Shown here piece after piece: positions 6,054 to 7,300 of a stretch of DNA of 7,300 bases (position 1 is its first letter; every line of letters starts with the position of its first letter). The position numbers were made by a program, and so were the translations under genes. Where the stretch lies: the NCBI GenBank assembly GCA_013139625.1, contig WTAK01000445.1, positions 1 to 7,300 on the forward strand, read 5' to 3'. The stretch is from Candidatus Delongbacteria bacterium (lineage in GTDB: Bacteria; UBA4055). The notes under the pieces are model-generated. The model was not told the DNA's origin and searched no databases. It saw nothing but the letters and a program-made list of their open reading frames with translations.

Positions 6054-6082
6054 AAAGCCATCTGAAAAGGATGGCTTTTTTT
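6054..6082 (+). terminator. Intrinsic terminator in repeat copy B
   Basis: AAAGCCATC and GATGGCTTT form a perfect 9-bp stem with loop TGAAAAG, and the T-run extends to 6082. In copy A the A-T pair at the base next to the loop is replaced by a G-T pair, so pairing is kept despite the change. Confidence 0.8.
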
Positions 6083-6119
6083 ATTCCTTCAATTTTATAA
6101 AAGAAATCAAAAAAAGAGA

Positions 6120-6191
6120 GCAAAAGGTCACTATGTGATACTTTGCTAGTGTTATATTCTATTTATGTTAAAGAAAATAGGATAGATTATG
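6120..6191 (+). promoter_or_regulatory. Promoter / translation-start cassette, copy B, likely promoter of the RAYT
   Basis: The dyad (6120-6146) has arms GCAAA/TTTGC and inner arms GGTCAC/GTGATAC (TCAC pairs with GTGA). It is followed by TGTTATATT, an extended -10 with TATATT at 6153-6158. An SD (AGGA) and an ATG at 6189 follow, opening only M-H-F. Because the RAYT starts at 6258 with no other obvious promoter, this cassette probably drives it. Its leader would then contain the 3-codon frame and a REP hairpin. Confidence 0.5.
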
Positions 6192-6263
6192 CATTTTTAG
6201 GGTTCAAGATATTGAACCCGTACAAATGTCCTTGAGATTTAATTAATTGGAGAGAAAATGAGA
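6191..6263 (+). repeat. Left 73-bp direct repeat of the RAYT unit
   Basis: From GCATTTTTAGGG through GGAGAGAAAATGAGA this copy matches 6815-6885, with one substitution and two extra T residues. It contains a REP hairpin, the RAYT Shine-Dalgarno (GGAG, 6249-6252) and its start codon. Confidence 0.9.
6200..6219 (-). repeat. REP-like hairpin 1 (upstream of the RAYT)
   Basis: Arms GGGTTCAA and TTGAACCC with a 4-nt loop GATA form a perfect 8-bp stem. Read on the minus strand, GTAC stands directly at the 5' foot, the place of the GTAG/GGAG tetranucleotide in classical Y-REPs. It lies in the presumed RAYT leader. Confidence 0.8.
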
Positions 6264-6857
6264 AATAGGCAATCAATTCGTTTGCAAAGTTATGATTATT
6301 CAAAAGCAGGAATGTATTTCATCACAATTTGCACGTATAATGATGAAAATTTATTTGGGAGAATTATTGATGGTATTATGATATTAAATGATGCAGGTAT
6401 GATAGCACATAAATATTGGATGGAAATAACAAATCATTTTCCAAATGTAATATTGGATGAATTTATAATAATGCCCAACCACATCCATGGAATAATACAA
6501 ACCGTGACCGCCGTAGGGGTTCAACATCTTGAACCCTCAAAACGGCACGAACCCATAAAACGGTTTGACCCCACAATACAGAACGAACCCGAAAGAGCGA
6601 ATAAATTCCAACACATAATATCAGGTTCAATCGGATCAATTATACGTGGTTTCAAAGTTGGAGTTACAAAATGGTTTAGAAAGAATACAAATATTTATCA
6701 TGTATGGCATCGTAATTTTTTCGAAAGAATAATCCGTACTGAAATAGAATTAAATAATGTTCGTCAATACATAATTGATAATCCTAAAAAATGGGAGCTT
6801 AAAAAAAATAAAGAGCATTTTAGGGTTCAAGATATTGAACCCGTACAAATGCCTTGA
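6258..6857 (+). CDS. REP-associated tyrosine transposase (RAYT, Y1_Tnp / HUH family)
   Basis: The 199-residue protein is a single-domain Y1 transposase related to IS200/IS605 TnpA and TnpA-REP. The N-terminus RNRQSIRLQSYDYSKAGMYF leads into FITICTYND. The HUH motif is H75-I76-H77 in IMPNHIHGII, and the likely catalytic tyrosine is Y171 in NNVRQYIIDNPKKW. ATG 6258 has GGAG 5 nt upstream. Such enzymes cut single-stranded DNA at REP hairpins and are usually domesticated and single-copy. Here residues about 87-110 (VQHLEP, then HEP/FDP/NEP repeats) are encoded by a REP hairpin and an 18-nt tandem repeat inserted between the HUH and Tyr motifs. The last residues (VQDIEPVQMP) come from a second REP. 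Both active-site motifs are intact, so the gene may be functional. Confidence 0.92.
   Translation: MRNRQSIRLQSYDYSKAGMYFITICTYNDENLFGRIIDGIMILNDAGMIAHKYWMEITNHFPNVILDEFIIMPNHIHGIIQTVTAVGVQHLEPSKRHEPIKRFDPTIQNEPERANKFQHIISGSIGSIIRGFKVGVTKWFRKNTNIYHVWHRNFFERIIRTEIELNNVRQYIIDNPKKWELKKNKEHFRVQDIEPVQMP
6517..6536 (+). repeat. REP-like hairpin 2, inside the RAYT gene (inverted orientation)
   Basis: GGGTTCAA and TTGAACCC pair around the loop CATC. GTAG (6513-6516) stands directly 5' of the stem, the classical Y-REP layout. Its reverse complement differs from hairpins 1 and 3 by one loop base, so it is the same element in the opposite orientation. It is translated in frame as V-Q-H-L-E-P. Confidence 0.85.
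6531..6602 (+). repeat. 18-nt tandem repeat, four units, within the RAYT gene
   Basis: Units start at 6531, 6549, 6567 and 6585 with GAACCC, GAACCC, GACCCC and GAACCC. The first two also share AAAACGG. They encode the six-residue steps EPSKRH, EPIKRF, DPTIQN, EPERAN. The first unit begins with the right arm of REP hairpin 2, so the array appears to have grown from it. Multiples of 18 keep the frame open. Confidence 0.75.
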
Positions 6858-6885
6858 GATATAATTAATTGGAGAGAAAATGAGA
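6815..6885 (+). repeat. Right 71-bp direct repeat of the RAYT unit
   Basis: This copy overlaps the last 14 codons of the RAYT and runs past its stop (6855-6857) through a second GGAG and an ATG (6880) followed by AGA. It thus repeats the RAYT's own translation start without the gene behind it. The frame opened there stops after six codons. Confidence 0.9.
6823..6842 (-). repeat. REP-like hairpin 3 (3' end of the RAYT gene)
   Basis: It is identical to hairpin 1: arms GGGTTCAA/TTGAACCC, loop GATA, and GTAC at the foot on the minus strand. It is translated as V-Q-D-I-E-P near the C-terminus of the transposase, 13 nt before the stop codon. Confidence 0.85.
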
Positions 6886-6914
6886 TTCAGCGAGTTTTAG
6901 TTTTTTTAGGTTCA

Positions 6915-7300
6915 TTATATATCTCCAAATGAATATTTTAACCCCAGCAAGAAAGAAGTCGATGCATCATCATTGTTTAAATAATTATTCTGTGAGTTGA
7001 CAATAGGCATAATACCTCCGAATATTTCAAAGTCCCAAAATCTAAGTGAAATTTTTATAGGAACTCCAATTACAAAATCTTCCATACTCACTGAAGATCT
7101 GCTTGTAATTTGAGTATCGGCAATATTTGTCCTTATTATATCCACTTTATTCTTCACATAATTTAAATAAATACCTGCCCTGATTGCTACTCTAGTGTTG
7201 CTTTTAAAACTAAACTCGTTGAACCTCATAGTTGATCTCGAATTACCTTGAAGAACAACCTCGTTTATTAAAGTAAATGAAATTATTTCACTGTCTATTG
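6915..7300 (-). CDS. Outer-membrane beta-barrel protein, C-terminal part (5'-truncated by window edge)
   Basis: The minus-strand frame is open from the right edge to a TAA at 6915-6917, so at least 127 codons are present. An ATG at 7229 is internal, because codons without stops continue upstream of it. The sequence alternates hydrophobic and polar residues in strand-like blocks (TRVAIRAGIYLNYV, FVIGVPIKISLRFWDFEIFGG, TSFLLGLKYSFGDI) separated by polar loops. It ends in an aromatic-rich strand, as is typical of outer-membrane barrels recognised by BamA. It is likely a surface or porin-like protein in the outer membrane. No specific family is named. The gene converges on the RAYT, with 57 nt between their stops. 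Confidence 0.65.
   Translation of the reverse strand, partial: IDSEIISFTLINEVVLQGNSRSTMRFNEFSFKSNTRVAIRAGIYLNYVKNKVDIIRTNIADTQITSRSSVSMEDFVIGVPIKISLRFWDFEIFGGIMPIVNSQNNYLNNDDASTSFLLGLKYSFGDI

Larger units (their letters stand above)
5978..6193 (+). repeat. Long direct repeat, copy B (partner at 4362-4573)
   Basis: The 216-nt copy carries the same elements in the same order as copy A. It ends at ATGCA, where the left RAYT repeat begins with an overlapping GCA (6191-6193). The two copies bracket 1.4 kb holding the hypothetical gene and the HTH gene. Confidence 0.85.
5777..6257. other. Gene-free interval between HTH gene and RAYT
   Basis: This stretch has no intact gene. It holds an 11-codon frame directly after the HTH gene, a terminator-like hairpin at 5880-5908, repeat copy B with its coding relic, terminator and promoter cassette, and then the left 73-bp repeat of the RAYT unit. 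Confidence 0.7.

Noticed and set aside
4362..6193. Long repeats as phage-type attL/attR
   Set aside because: The copies are long and diverged, no integrase lies between them and no tRNA gene is adjacent; duplication or recombination ends are more likely.
6200..6842. Three identical-arm hairpins as a CRISPR array
   Set aside because: The units are hairpins spaced about 300 nt apart with one inverted, and the intervening DNA is the coding sequence of a transposase; there are no regular spacers and no cas genes.

Overview
The window looks like an AT-rich, Gram-negative bacterial chromosome. Shine-Dalgarno sites are clear, such as AAGGAGGA before the second gene, and a partial beta-barrel gene at the right edge implies an outer membrane. 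The lineage cannot be fixed from the sequence. An FCB-group or similar anaerobic lineage would fit the codon use and the iron-sulfur flavoenzymes, but that is inference.

Left part (1-3050): a two-gene metabolic operon. The first gene, cut by the left edge, is an FAD/NAD(P) oxidoreductase carrying ferredoxin-type [4Fe-4S] sites and a BFD-like [2Fe-2S] site. Next to it is an FAD-dependent amine/amino-acid dehydrogenase of the DAO family. Together they look like the two subunits of a sarcosine oxidase / dye-linked proline dehydrogenase / HcnBC-type complex. The operon ends in hairpins and a strong intrinsic terminator.

Middle (3050-6200): visibly more AT-rich accessory DNA. It holds a stand-alone RelA/SpoT-domain alarmone-synthetase-like gene with a long C-terminal extension, an unrecognised 207-codon gene on the minus strand, and an excisionase-like helix-turn-helix gene. 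A diverged repeat of about 212-216 bp flanks the last two genes (4362-4573 and 5978-6193). Each copy carries a terminator hairpin, a dyad, an extended -10 promoter, an SD site and an ATG, yet neither ATG opens a real gene. Both copies also hold a minus-strand relic reading MK..VDP.F.K.

Right part (6191-6900): a REP-associated tyrosine transposase (RAYT, Y1/HUH family) with its own REP hairpins. Three 20-nt perfect hairpins share the arms GGGTTCAA/TTGAACCC and have GTAG or GTAC directly at the 5' foot. One lies upstream of the gene, one inverted copy lies inside it, and one forms its last codons. A 71-73 bp direct repeat flanks the gene and even duplicates its SD and start codon. The window closes with the 3' end of a minus-strand outer-membrane beta-barrel gene.

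The two most interesting structures are the self-contained RAYT/REP unit with translated REPs and the twin 'gene-less' expression cassettes around the HTH/unknown-gene segment.
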